From contig JAURHL010000007.1 of assembly GCA_030833305.1 (NCBI GenBank), forward strand, positions 1-24,490: 24,490 bases of DNA, read 5' to 3'. The notes beneath the pieces are model-generated. The model worked only from the letters and a program-made list of their open reading frames with translations. It was not told the DNA's origin and ran no database searches. Positions 7,526 to 15,203 of this stretch are shown in pieces. The position numbers were made by a program, and so were the translations under genes. The stretch is from Acidimicrobiales bacterium. GTDB lineage: Bacteria; Actinomycetota; Acidimicrobiia; Acidimicrobiales; Ilumatobacteraceae. The stretch's first letter is position 1; every line of letters starts with the position of its first letter.

Positions 7526-9826
7526 ATGACCGGTGGCAGCATTCTGGGTAATCGGGTACTTCGCAAGGAAGATCCCAAGTTCCTCACCTCGGGCGGCAAG
7601 TACGTCGACGATCTGAACGACGAACCGCTGTTGCAGGGAGCACTGCACGTCACCTACGTGCGTTCATCGGTGGCGCACGGTCGCATTTTGTCGATCGACA
7701 CCAGTGACGCCGAGTCCATGCCCGGCGTCGTCGCGGTGTTCACCGCGGCCTCTCTCGAACTGCAGCCCGTTCCCGCCGGGATGCCTGCGGCCTTCGGAGT
7801 GATCGTTGCACGGACTCTCTTGGCGAGCGACAAAGTTCGTTACGTCGGTGAGCCCATCGCCGCGGTCGTCACCGAAACGCGCGAGCAGGGCGTCGACGCC
7901 GCCGAAGCCGTGATCGCCGACTACGACGTTCTCGAGGCCTTCGTCGATGTCGAGGCCGCCATGATGTCGTCGACGTTGGTCTACGAAGGTGCCGGAAGCA
8001 ACGTGGTGTTCGACACCACCGTTCTCGGTATTCCCGAGAACACCGGCGAGGCTTTCTTCAAGGATTGCGACGTCGTCGTGACCGGTCGTTTCATGAACCA
8101 GCGCGTCGCCCCGTGCCCGCTCGAGGTTCGTGGTGCCGCCGCCGCGTGGGGTCCCGACGGTCGATTGAACCAGTGGCTGTCCACCCAGCACGCCCAAGGT
8201 GCCGTCGATCCGTTGGCCGCGGCGAACGGCGTGGACAAGTCATTGATTCGCGTGCGCACCCCCGACGTCGGTGGCGGATTCGGCGCCAAGATCGGTGCGT
8301 ACGGCGAGGAACTGTTGCTCGGCGTCATCGCCAAGAAGACCGGGCGTCCCGTGAAGTGGCGCGAGACCCGTAGTGAGTCGATGGTCGCTCTCGGCCACGG
8401 CCGCGCGCAGTTGCAGTACGTCACCATCGGTGGCACGAAGGCCGGAAAGGTGACGCACTACCAGTTGCACGCGATTCAGGACTGCGGTGGCTTCGCCGAC
8501 ATGGGCACCATCCTCGCCCCGTTCATGACCCGACCGATGTCGAGCGGCGTGTACGCCATCCCGAACATCGAGTGCCGCACCACATCGGTGATCACCAACA
8601 CCACTCCCACCGTTGCGTACCGCGGAGCGGGTCGTCCCGAGGCGACCGCCGCCATCGAACGAGCCATGGATCTGTTCGCCCTCGAGTTGGGAATGGATGC
8701 CGCTGAAGTCCGCCGAAAGAACCTCATCAAGAAGTTCATGGAGGGCCACACCACGGTGTCGGGTTCCACCTACGACGTCGGCGACTATGAGACCGCTCTC
8801 GACAAGGCACTCGCCGCGGCCGATTACGCATCGCTGCGCACCGAGCAGGCCAAGCGACGCGCCAGCGGTGACGTGAAGCAGATCGGAATCGGCGTCAGCG
8901 TGTACGTCGAGATCACCGGCGGCGTCGGCAACGGAGAATCGGCCAAGGTCGAAGTCACCGAGGACGGTCGCGCCAAGGTGTACACCGGCACCTCGCCGCA
9001 CGGCCAGGGTCACGACACCGCGTGGTCGATGTTGGTTCAGGAACAGACGGGCATCCCCATGGATCGGATCGAACTGATCTGGGGCGACACCGATTTGGTT
9101 CCCGTCGGCACCGGCACCATGGGATCGCGCTCACTGCAGCAAGGTGGCAACGCCGTGTTCCAAGTGGCTGGCACGCTCACCGAGAAGGCCAAGGCTGTGG
9201 CGGCTCGACTGCTCGAAGCCAACGAAGCCGACGTCGTGCTCGACAAGGGCCGCGGTGTGTTCCACGTCGCCGGTACTCCGGCGATGTCGAAGTCGTGGGC
9301 CGATCTGGCCGCGGCCGAGAAAGGCAACGGCGGTTTGATGCACGACGAGGTCATCGGTGTTCCCGGTGCCACCTTCCCGTTCGGAGCGCACGTGGCCGTG
9401 GTCGAAGTCGACACCGAGACCGGTCGCGTGAAGCATCTGCGCCAGGTGGCCTGTGACGATGCCGGCAAGGTGCTCAACCCGATGCTGCTCGACGGTCAGA
9501 TCCACGGCGGTGTGGCCCAGGGTGTGGCTCAGGCCCTTCTCGAAGAAGTGCTCTACGACGCCGACGGCAACCCCACCACGTCGAATCTGGCCGACTACGG
9601 CTTCATCTCGGCCGCCGAACTTCCGAGCGTCGAGGTGGTGCACATGGAGACCCCGACCCCGGTGAACGCCATCGGCGCCAAGGGCATCGGCGAATCGGGA
9701 ACCATCGGCTCGACCCCGGCCATTCAGTCCGCCGTGGTCGACGCGGTGTCGCACCTCGGGGTGCGCCACATCGAGATGCCCTGCACCGCCGAGCGCGTGT
9801 GGCAGGCCATCAACGCCGCCAAGTAA
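7526..9826 (+). CDS. coxL: Molybdenum hydroxylase large subunit, CoxL-like form II
   Basis: Large molybdopterin-binding subunit of the xanthine oxidase/CO dehydrogenase family (766 aa, usual size about 780). It would pair with the small [2Fe-2S] and medium FAD subunits encoded at 14736 and 15204. Visible motifs are VRYVGEPIAAVV (about 108-119), DVGGGFGAK, an active-site loop AYRGAGR (364-370), GTSPHGQGHDT and GIGESG with catalytic Glu723. True (form I) CO dehydrogenase has AYRCSFR with the Cys that holds copper; here the loop is the form II AYRGAGR and that Cys is absent. CO oxidation by form II enzymes is unproven, so the substrate is unknown: CO at low affinity, a purine or another N-heterocycle or aldehyde are all possible. 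No coxD/E/F/G maturation genes are in the window. Confidence 0.9.
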   Translation: MTGGSILGNRVLRKEDPKFLTSGGKYVDDLNDEPLLQGALHVTYVRSSVAHGRILSIDTSDAESMPGVVAVFTAASLELQPVPAGMPAAFGVIVARTLLASDKVRYVGEPIAAVVTETREQGVDAAEAVIADYDVLEAFVDVEAAMMSSTLVYEGAGSNVVFDTTVLGIPENTGEAFFKDCDVVVTGRFMNQRVAPCPLEVRGAAAAWGPDGRLNQWLSTQHAQGAVDPLAAANGVDKSLIRVRTPDVGGGFGAKIGAYGEELLLGVIAKKTGRPVKWRETRSESMVALGHGRAQLQYVTIGGTKAGKVTHYQLHAIQDCGGFADMGTILAPFMTRPMSSGVYAIPNIECRTTSVITNTTPTVAYRGAGRPEATAAIERAMDLFALELGMDAAEVRRKNLIKKFMEGHTTVSGSTYDVGDYETALDKALAAADYASLRTEQAKRRASGDVKQIGIGVSVYVEITGGVGNGESAKVEVTEDGRAKVYTGTSPHGQGHDTAWSMLVQEQTGIPMDRIELIWGDTDLVPVGTGTMGSRSLQQGGNAVFQVAGTLTEKAKAVAARLLEANEADVVLDKGRGVFHVAGTPAMSKSWADLAAAEKGNGGLMHDEVIGVPGATFPFGAHVAVVEVDTETGRVKHLRQVACDDAGKVLNPMLLDGQIHGGVAQGVAQALLEEVLYDADGNPTTSNLADYGFISAAELPSVEVVHMETPTPVNAIGAKGIGESGTIGSTPAIQSAVVDAVSHLGVRHIEMPCTAERVWQAINAAK

Positions 9827-9884
9827 GTCGAGGCTCGTCCCCGTCGGCGACGAACGTCATGCTTCGTCGAACCGAAATCACTTG

Positions 9885-9890
9885 TATCCT
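9885..9890 (+). promoter_or_regulatory. -10 box of the ABC transporter operon
   Basis: TATCCT is followed by eight bases and the GTG at 9899, so the mRNA would be leaderless or have a leader of one or two bases. It sits in the 72-bp gap after coxL, which shows no clear terminator. Confidence 0.45.
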
Positions 9891-9898
9891 ACAAACTC

Positions 9899-10852
9899 GT
9901 GACATCCTCCCCCATCGTCGCCCGCGAACTGGTTCGCCATTTCGGCACGGGTGACAACATCGTGAAGGCCGTCGACGGCGTCGACCTCGAAGTGCGCACC
10001 GGCGAGATCTTCGGGCTCCTCGGACCCAACGGGGCCGGCAAGAGCACGATCGTGCGCATGCTCACCACCCTCTTGAAGCCGACGGCGGGTTCGGCTCACG
10101 TGGCCGGCTTCGACGTGGTGAAAGAGGCCGACAAGGTACGTCGCTCCATCGGCGTGGCGTTGCAGGACGCCGCCATCGATCCGTTGATGACCGGACGCGA
10201 ACTGCTCAACCTGCAAGCGGTCCTTTACGGATTGTCCAAGAGTGCCGGTCGGGCCCGCGGTGACGAACTGCTCGAACGAGTGGGCCTCACCGCGGCGGCC
10301 GAACGACGCGTCGGCACCTACTCCGGCGGCATGCGTCGCCGTCTGGACCTGGCGTTGTCGCTCGTGCACGAACCGACGGTGTTGTTCCTCGACGAACCCA
10401 CCACCGGCCTCGACCCGATGAGTCGTCTCACCTTGTGGGAAGAAGTACGTCGATTGAACCAGTCCGGCACCACCGTGTTGCTCACGACGCAATACCTCGA
10501 AGAAGCCGACCAGTTGGCCGATCGCATCGCCATCGTCGACCACGGTCGTATCGTTCGCGCCGGGGTGCCCCGCGACCTCAAGGCCCGGGTCGGCTCGCCC
10601 ACGTTGTTCGTCAGCGTCGACCAATCACACGTCGAGTCGGCACGATCCACCCTGTCTCGATTCGGAGAACTCCGCCCCTCGGCCGAGGGAACCCTCGGCG
10701 TCGGACTCGCCCGAGGTGCCGAGGACGTCGCCGCCGTCGTGCGTGCCTTCGATGAGGCGGGCATCAAGGTGCGCCATCTCGAATTGAACGAGCCCAGCCT
10801 CGACGACGTGTTCGCCGAGGCCACCGGCCATCGACTGGAGGGCGCACAGTGA
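9899..10852 (+). CDS. ABC transporter ATP-binding protein, DrrA type
   Basis: ATPase of an ABC-2 type exporter, 317 aa, cytoplasmic and membrane-associated. Motifs in order: Walker A GPNGAGKST (42-50), Q-loop Gln90, signature YSGGMRRRLDLA (141-152), Walker B VLFLDEPTTGLDP (161-173) and switch TTQYLEEAD (196-204). Gln198 in place of the usual switch His is typical of the DrrA (daunorubicin resistance) subfamily. The region after about 215 is the DrrA C-terminal extension. It is followed by two permease genes with 4-base overlaps, so the three form one exporter. The cargo (drug, lipid or polysaccharide) cannot be read from the sequence. Confidence 0.92.
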   Translation: MTSSPIVARELVRHFGTGDNIVKAVDGVDLEVRTGEIFGLLGPNGAGKSTIVRMLTTLLKPTAGSAHVAGFDVVKEADKVRRSIGVALQDAAIDPLMTGRELLNLQAVLYGLSKSAGRARGDELLERVGLTAAAERRVGTYSGGMRRRLDLALSLVHEPTVLFLDEPTTGLDPMSRLTLWEEVRRLNQSGTTVLLTTQYLEEADQLADRIAIVDHGRIVRAGVPRDLKARVGSPTLFVSVDQSHVESARSTLSRFGELRPSAEGTLGVGLARGAEDVAAVVRAFDEAGIKVRHLELNEPSLDDVFAEATGHRLEGAQ

Positions 10853-11637
10853 GCATCGCCACCGCGATCACTCACAGCGCCCAGCTGACCAAGCGCAGCG
10901 TCCGTGGACGACTGCGACAACCGGCCGCTCTCGCTCCGGCGTTCATCTTCCCGCTCTTCTTCGCCGCCCTCGGTTCGGCCAGCTTCAATCGCCTGGCCCA
11001 GGATCCGTACTTCAGCGAGAACATCGCCTCGTCGTTCCTCAACTACGCGGTGGCCGGAGCCGTCGTGCAAGGCGTCCTCTTCGGCGCCACGTCGGCCGCC
11101 GGCGACCTGGCCACCGACATCGAACAAGGCTTCTTCGAGCGCCTGTTGGCCTCGCCCATTTCGCGAGTGTCGATCGTGCTCGGACGCTTGGCGGCCAGCA
11201 TGGTCGTCGGTGTCACCCAGGTGCTGGTGTTCATGTCGCTCTTCGTCGTGTTCGGTGCTCGCGTGAAGAGTGGGCCCGTGGGCGTGATCGGTTTGATCGT
11301 GTCCGGAGCGTTGCTCGGTCTCGCGATGGCGGGCCTCATGGCCGCCATCGCCATCAAGTCCGGCAGCCCGGAGGTGGTACAAGGTTCGTTCCCCCTCGTC
11401 TTCGTGCTGCTCTTCCTCTCATCGGCTTTCTTCCCCCGCCACTACATGACGGGCTGGTATCGCACCGTGGCCGACTGGAACCCCATGTCGCACATCGTCG
11501 AGGGCATGCAAGGGTTCATGAACCACGAGCTGGCCGTCGATCAATTCGTGAAGGCCTGGCTCATTCCCCTCGCCGTGTCGATCGTGGGCATCGCGTTCGC
11601 CCTGCGCTCGCTGAACAAGCGATTGGCCGCGTCATGA
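10849..11637 (+). CDS. ABC-2 type transporter permease (first)
   Basis: A 262-aa integral membrane protein with about six hydrophobic segments and the ABC-2/DrrB arrangement. The coupling-helix segment DIEQGFFERLLASPISR (about 94-110) is characteristic, and 'W.NPMSHIVEG' precedes the last helix. GTG 10849 overlaps the ATPase stop (GTGA) and has GGAGGG about 7 nt upstream. It should pair with the second permease to form a heterodimeric channel for the DrrA-type ATPase. Confidence 0.88.
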   Translation: MSIATAITHSAQLTKRSVRGRLRQPAALAPAFIFPLFFAALGSASFNRLAQDPYFSENIASSFLNYAVAGAVVQGVLFGATSAAGDLATDIEQGFFERLLASPISRVSIVLGRLAASMVVGVTQVLVFMSLFVVFGARVKSGPVGVIGLIVSGALLGLAMAGLMAAIAIKSGSPEVVQGSFPLVFVLLFLSSAFFPRHYMTGWYRTVADWNPMSHIVEGMQGFMNHELAVDQFVKAWLIPLAVSIVGIAFALRSLNKRLAAS

Positions 11638-12428
11638 GTGCCGTCGTCGAGTCGCGTCGCCACGACGCCGACGCCCGTTCCCTCGAGGTGATGGTCGCCC
11701 TCGTTCGTCGCTCGTTGCTGCGCGTGCGACGCATGCCGTCGGCGTTCATCCCGTCGCTCATCATGCCGGTGTTCCAGTTGGTCGCGTTCAGCGGTGCCTT
11801 CGGAGCCGCGGTGCGACTTCTCGGTATCGATCCCATGAACTGGTACATGCCGCTCAACGCCATTCAGGGTGCCAGCTTCGGCGCCCTCGGCGTCAGTTTC
11901 GGCCTGCTCAACGACATGGAGACCGGTTTCTTCGATCGTGTGTTGATGGCCCCCGCTCGCCGATCGGTCATCGTGTTCGGCTCATACGCCGCCGCCATCG
12001 CGCGCAGCGTCGTGCCGGTGACCTTCGTGATTCTCGTCAGCTTCCTCGGCGGTCTGCACACGCCGGGCGGACCGGTCGCGATCGCCATGGTGATCGTGGC
12101 CTCGGTGATGGTGGCTCTCAGCGCCTGCGGTCTCGCACTCGGCCTCACGTTCCGCATGCGCAACATGGGTGCGGCCACCCTCACCCAGTTCGCCATCTTT
12201 TTCGGCATCTTCTTGTCGACGTCACAGGTCCCCCTGTCCGAGATGAGTGGTTGGTTGCGGGCCTGCGCACGGGTGAACCCGATGACGAACATTCTCCGCT
12301 TCGCCCGTCAAGGCTTTCTCGGTGACATCACGTGGGCCCAAACGTGGGGCGGCCTCGTGGCGATGGTGGCCATGCTGTTCGTGAGCACGGTCTTCGCCCT
12401 GACGGGCCTGCGTCGCTACGACCGCTGA
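11634..12428 (+). CDS. ABC-2 type transporter permease (second)
   Basis: A 264-aa integral membrane protein of the same family as the preceding permease, with the parallel segment DMETGFFDRVLMAPARR (about 100-116) and 'RVNPMTNILRF' before the last helix. The ATG overlaps the preceding stop by four bases (ATGA), so translation is coupled. Its N-terminus up to about residue 30 is cytoplasmic and arginine-rich. Its stop codon abuts, with no intervening base, the stop of the convergent LarA-like gene, so no terminator can lie between them. Confidence 0.88.
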   Translation: MSAVVESRRHDADARSLEVMVALVRRSLLRVRRMPSAFIPSLIMPVFQLVAFSGAFGAAVRLLGIDPMNWYMPLNAIQGASFGALGVSFGLLNDMETGFFDRVLMAPARRSVIVFGSYAAAIARSVVPVTFVILVSFLGGLHTPGGPVAIAMVIVASVMVALSACGLALGLTFRMRNMGAATLTQFAIFFGIFLSTSQVPLSEMSGWLRACARVNPMTNILRFARQGFLGDITWAQTWGGLVAMVAMLFVSTVFALTGLRRYDR

Positions 12429-13706
12429 TCAATCCACGAGGGTCGCACCGGGCGGGAGCTCGCCGAGCAACGACTCGCTCACCCAACACGTCGTGAGATG
12501 GAGCGTCGAGCGAATGCGCACCACCCGTTTGGGCTCGTGAACTCCTTTGCCGCACATGCTGAGCGCGGCCTTCACACAGGACGCTTCGTCGGGTAGCACC
12601 ATCGGCATGCGCGCCCGACGCACCCCGGAGGGTCCGGCGGTGAAACAGTTGAGATAGGTCTTCTGCCAATCGATGCGCGTGGCCACCTCGACCGGAATGA
12701 AGTCCGCCAGTCCGATTCCCAACACGTTGCCCGCGGACACCTCGGTGATGCCCAGCAACACGATGGTCGCCACCCGTGGTCGCGCCAGATCGTCGAGCCC
12801 GTGCACCCAGTAGCGACCCGTGACGTTGGGGTCCATGGTGGTGCCCGAGATGTCCTTGCCCCCACGCTCGATGATGAGCACGTCGATCTCGTCGAAGGGC
12901 AGAGGCGGCACCAGTTCGCGGGCCCGCTCGGTCAGTCGACGCTCGACCTCGCCACCGACGTCGTCGGACGTGAGGCCACGCACGTCGACCACGTTTCCAC
13001 CCGCGGATTCCAGTGACGAGACCCCACCGAGCAAACGCCCCGTGGAGCGCAACGCCACGATTCCATCCATCAATCGCTCGCGCATCTCGACCGGACCACA
13101 GGAGTGGATCTGCGCCGCACCGGGCTGTTTGCCGAAGCCGACCACGGCCATCTTGGTGCAACCGCTCTCGATGGGTCCCTTGAAACACGTGTGCGGTTTG
13201 ATCCGATTGACGGGAAGGATGCGATCGGCCGCCGCCGCGTGCTCGTCGAGATAAATGGGCATGCCCGACGCGGTGCGCGCCACCTCGACGGTGGCCATGG
13301 TGGCGCGAATCTCGGCGCCGAGTGTTTCCTCGGTCATGCCGAGCGATTCGAGCATCGTCACCTGTCCCTCGGCGGTGCCACCACCGTGACTACCCATGGC
13401 CGGCACCACGAAGGGTTCGGCGCCGAGATCGCGCAATCCGAGGATCGTTCCACGCAACAAGTCGACGCGTTGGGTGAGACCACGACTTCCACCGCCCACC
13501 GCCACCGTCATCCCCGGGGTCACCGCCGCTCCCAAGGTGCTCGTGACGGCCGAACGCGCCGCTTCGACCACGTCGGCCACGGGTTCGGGGTTCGGAATGG
13601 CCAATCGCACCTCGCGCAACGTCGGCACCACGAGGTCGCGGTGAAACGGCAGATCGACGCCGTCGACCAACTGTTGCCATCCCGTCGAATTCGTGGACCC
13701 GCCCAT
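12429..13706 (-). CDS. LarA-superfamily protein (nickel-pincer hydroxyacid racemase/epimerase-like)
   Basis: A 425-aa soluble protein. Segments VAVGGGSRGL (about 68-77), PAMGSHGGGTAEGQ (102-115) and NRIKPHTCFKGPIESGCTKM (167-186) match proteins annotated as lactate racemase domain-containing (LarA N-terminal, DUF2088). In Lactiplantibacillus LarA, His108 and His174 are catalytic, Lys184 holds the nickel-pincer nucleotide and His200 binds nickel. Here His107, His172, Lys185 and His201 fall at nearly the same places, with the Lys-to-His gap of 16 conserved. This suggests an NPN-dependent racemase or epimerase; the substrate is unknown, and the cofactor genes larB/C/E are not in the window. The ATG at 13706 follows CACGAT by 6 nt. 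A GGAGG is present but only one base from the ATG, too close for a normal ribosome binding site. Confidence 0.75.
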   Translation of the reverse strand: MGGSTNSTGWQQLVDGVDLPFHRDLVVPTLREVRLAIPNPEPVADVVEAARSAVTSTLGAAVTPGMTVAVGGGSRGLTQRVDLLRGTILGLRDLGAEPFVVPAMGSHGGGTAEGQVTMLESLGMTEETLGAEIRATMATVEVARTASGMPIYLDEHAAAADRILPVNRIKPHTCFKGPIESGCTKMAVVGFGKQPGAAQIHSCGPVEMRERLMDGIVALRSTGRLLGGVSSLESAGGNVVDVRGLTSDDVGGEVERRLTERARELVPPLPFDEIDVLIIERGGKDISGTTMDPNVTGRYWVHGLDDLARPRVATIVLLGITEVSAGNVLGIGLADFIPVEVATRIDWQKTYLNCFTAGPSGVRRARMPMVLPDEASCVKAALSMCGKGVHEPKRVVRIRSTLHLTTCWVSESLLGELPPGATLVD

Positions 13707-13712
13707 GCCTCC

Positions 13713-13718
13713 ATCGTG
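13713..13718 (-). promoter_or_regulatory. -10 box of a possible leaderless promoter for the LarA-like gene
   Basis: On the minus strand CACGAT is followed by six bases and the ATG at 13706. It is a weaker match than the others, but has the standard spacing. It lies only 10 bp from the oppositely directed -10 box at 13729. Confidence 0.35.
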
Positions 13719-13728
13719 GCAGATCGCC

Positions 13729-13734
13729 TACTGT
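13729..13734 (+). promoter_or_regulatory. -10 box of a leaderless promoter for the BtuF-like gene
   Basis: TACTGT, then six bases, then the GTG at 13741. The 6-nt spacer is the same as that between the -10 box and ATG of the DUF2332 gene. Confidence 0.55.
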
Positions 13735-13740
13735 CGGCTC

Positions 13741-14649
13741 GTGCGCATCGTGAGCCTGTTGCCCTCGACCACCGAGATCGTCTTCGACCTCGGACTCGCC
13801 GACGACCTGCTCGGGGTGACGTTCGAATGCAACTATCCGCCGTCGGCGCGCGTCGGTCGCGAGATCGTCGTCGGAGGCATGGACACCAAACACCTCACGC
13901 CACTCGAGATCGACGAACTGGTGCGCCGACGATTGGCCGCCGGCGACGAGTTGTACCGTCTCGACGAGGACGCGTTGTCGCGTTGCGATCCGGACCTGAT
14001 CCTCAGTCAGGATCTCTGTCGCGTGTGCGCGGTGCCGAGCGGCGACGTCGACGAGGCGGTCGCCCGCTTGAACTGTCGCGCCACCGTGTTGCAGATCGAC
14101 CCCCAAACCCTCGACGAGGTCATCGATTCCGTGCAGACCGTCGCCGATGCCTCCGGAGTCCCCGAACGTGGGCGTCGTCTCGTCGAGTCGTTGCGCGGGC
14201 GACTCGCCGACCTCGCCGCCGCCACCGACGCGGCCCGCGGGAACCACGCGCGTCCCACCGTGTTCGTGCTCGAGTGGGTGGACCCGCCCTTCGTGGGTGG
14301 CCATTGGGTGCCCGACGTCGTACGAGCGGCGGGCGCCGAGCCGGTGCTGGCGATTCCCGGCGGGCGTTCGGTTCCCACCGATTGGGAGGCCATCGCCGCC
14401 ATCGATCCGGATCACGTCATCGTCTCTCCGTGCGGATACGACCTCGCCGGTGCGATGGAACAGGCTCGCGGAATCCTGGATCGCCTGCCCCCACGAGCCG
14501 CCGTGTGGGCCATCGATGCCGATGCGGTGGTGGTTCGACCCGGTCCTCGACTGGTCGACGGCGCCGAGGCCATCGCCGCGGCCCTGCACGGGCCGAGCGT
14601 GACGGGGGCGTCGGCACTTCCGGAGCAGGTCATCCAGCGTCTACGGTAG
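13741..14649 (+). CDS. Cytosolic BtuF-like substrate-binding-fold protein
   Basis: A 302-aa protein with the helical-backbone (BtuF/FepB) metal-chelate-binding fold: RIVSLLPSTTEIVFDLGL at the N-terminus, then DPDLILSQDLCRVCAVP (about 83-99), EWVDPPFVGGHWVPD and a C-terminal 'DP.HVIVSPCGYDL'. There is no signal peptide or lipobox, and the leaderless start at GTG 13741 removes room for one, so the protein should be cytoplasmic and not an ABC transporter receptor. Proteins of this type are usually named cobalamin-binding, but ligand and role are not established. Conserved Cys93 and Cys96 (CxxC) could bind a metal or cofactor. It is divergent from the LarA-like gene with a 34-bp gap and lies just upstream of coxS. 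Confidence 0.75.
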   Translation: MRIVSLLPSTTEIVFDLGLADDLLGVTFECNYPPSARVGREIVVGGMDTKHLTPLEIDELVRRRLAAGDELYRLDEDALSRCDPDLILSQDLCRVCAVPSGDVDEAVARLNCRATVLQIDPQTLDEVIDSVQTVADASGVPERGRRLVESLRGRLADLAAATDAARGNHARPTVFVLEWVDPPFVGGHWVPDVVRAAGAEPVLAIPGGRSVPTDWEAIAAIDPDHVIVSPCGYDLAGAMEQARGILDRLPPRAAVWAIDADAVVVRPGPRLVDGAEAIAAALHGPSVTGASALPEQVIQRLR

Positions 14650-14684
14650 GGAGGTCCGGTGAGCGGGGAGATCCCCCGGTCGGG

Positions 14685-14729
14685 CAGAATGCAGGTCGGC
14701 GACGTCGTCGACTTCGGCCGTCAAGGGGG
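14685..14729 (+). promoter_or_regulatory. coxS-coxM promoter, leader and ribosome binding site
   Basis: CAGAAT (14685-14690) is a -10 candidate and AAGGGGG (14723-14729) is the ribosome binding site for GTG 14736. The distance from the box to the start codon is 45 nt, against 46 nt at coxL, and the sequence around the ribosome binding site is nearly the same. The promoter lies in the 86-bp gap after the BtuF-like gene. Confidence 0.5.
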
Positions 14730-14735
14730 TACACC

Positions 14736-15194
14736 GTGGAGATCCGCGTCACTGTCAACGGAAAGCAGCACGTGAGCGACGTCGAGCCGCGCACGCTGTT
14801 GGTCCACTACATCCGCGAGGTCCTCGAGCTCACGGGCACCAATGTCGGTTGCGACACGTCGTCGTGTGGCGCGTGCAGCGTTCACGTCGACGGCGAAGCC
14901 GTCAAGAGCTGCACCGTGTTGGCCGTCCAGGCCGACGGTTCGAGCGTGACCACCATCGAGGGCATGGCGGCCGCCGACGGAACCCTGCACCCCATGCAGA
15001 AGGCCTTCATGGAGAACCACGGTCTGCAGTGCGGTTACTGCACCCCCGGCATGGTGATGGCCGCGACCAGCCTGCTCAAGGAGAACCCCAATCCCACCGA
15101 GGACGACATTCGTATCGGCCTCGAGGGCAACCTGTGCCGATGCACCGGCTACCACAACATCGTCAAGTCCGTGCTCGCCGCGGCCGGTAAGTGA
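14736..15194 (+). CDS. coxS: Molybdenum hydroxylase small [2Fe-2S] subunit, CoxS-like
   Basis: Electron-transfer subunit of the CoxMSL-type enzyme, 152 aa, the usual length. The first cluster site is plant-ferredoxin-like with Cys39, Cys44, Cys47 and Cys59. The second is the helical [2Fe-2S] domain with Cys99, Cys102, Cys134 and Cys136 (QCGYCTPG and LCRCTGY). All eight ligands are present. The start is GTG 14736, preceded by AAGGGGG at six bases; a much longer in-frame reading upstream overlaps other genes and is spurious. coxM follows 9 bp downstream. Its partner coxL is 4.9 kb upstream on the same strand. Confidence 0.95.
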   Translation: MEIRVTVNGKQHVSDVEPRTLLVHYIREVLELTGTNVGCDTSSCGACSVHVDGEAVKSCTVLAVQADGSSVTTIEGMAAADGTLHPMQKAFMENHGLQCGYCTPGMVMAATSLLKENPNPTEDDIRIGLEGNLCRCTGYHNIVKSVLAAAGK

Positions 15195-15203
15195 GGCCCT
15201 GAG

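Noticed and set aside
7526..9826. Annotation as a form I aerobic CO dehydrogenase
   Set aside because: The active-site loop lacks the copper-ligand Cys; AYRGAGR is the form II sequence.
13104..14735. In-frame upstream extension of coxS giving about 696 aa
   Set aside because: It overlaps the LarA-like and BtuF-like genes, is rich in Arg as expected of a shadow frame, and coxS has a good ribosome binding site at GTG 14736.
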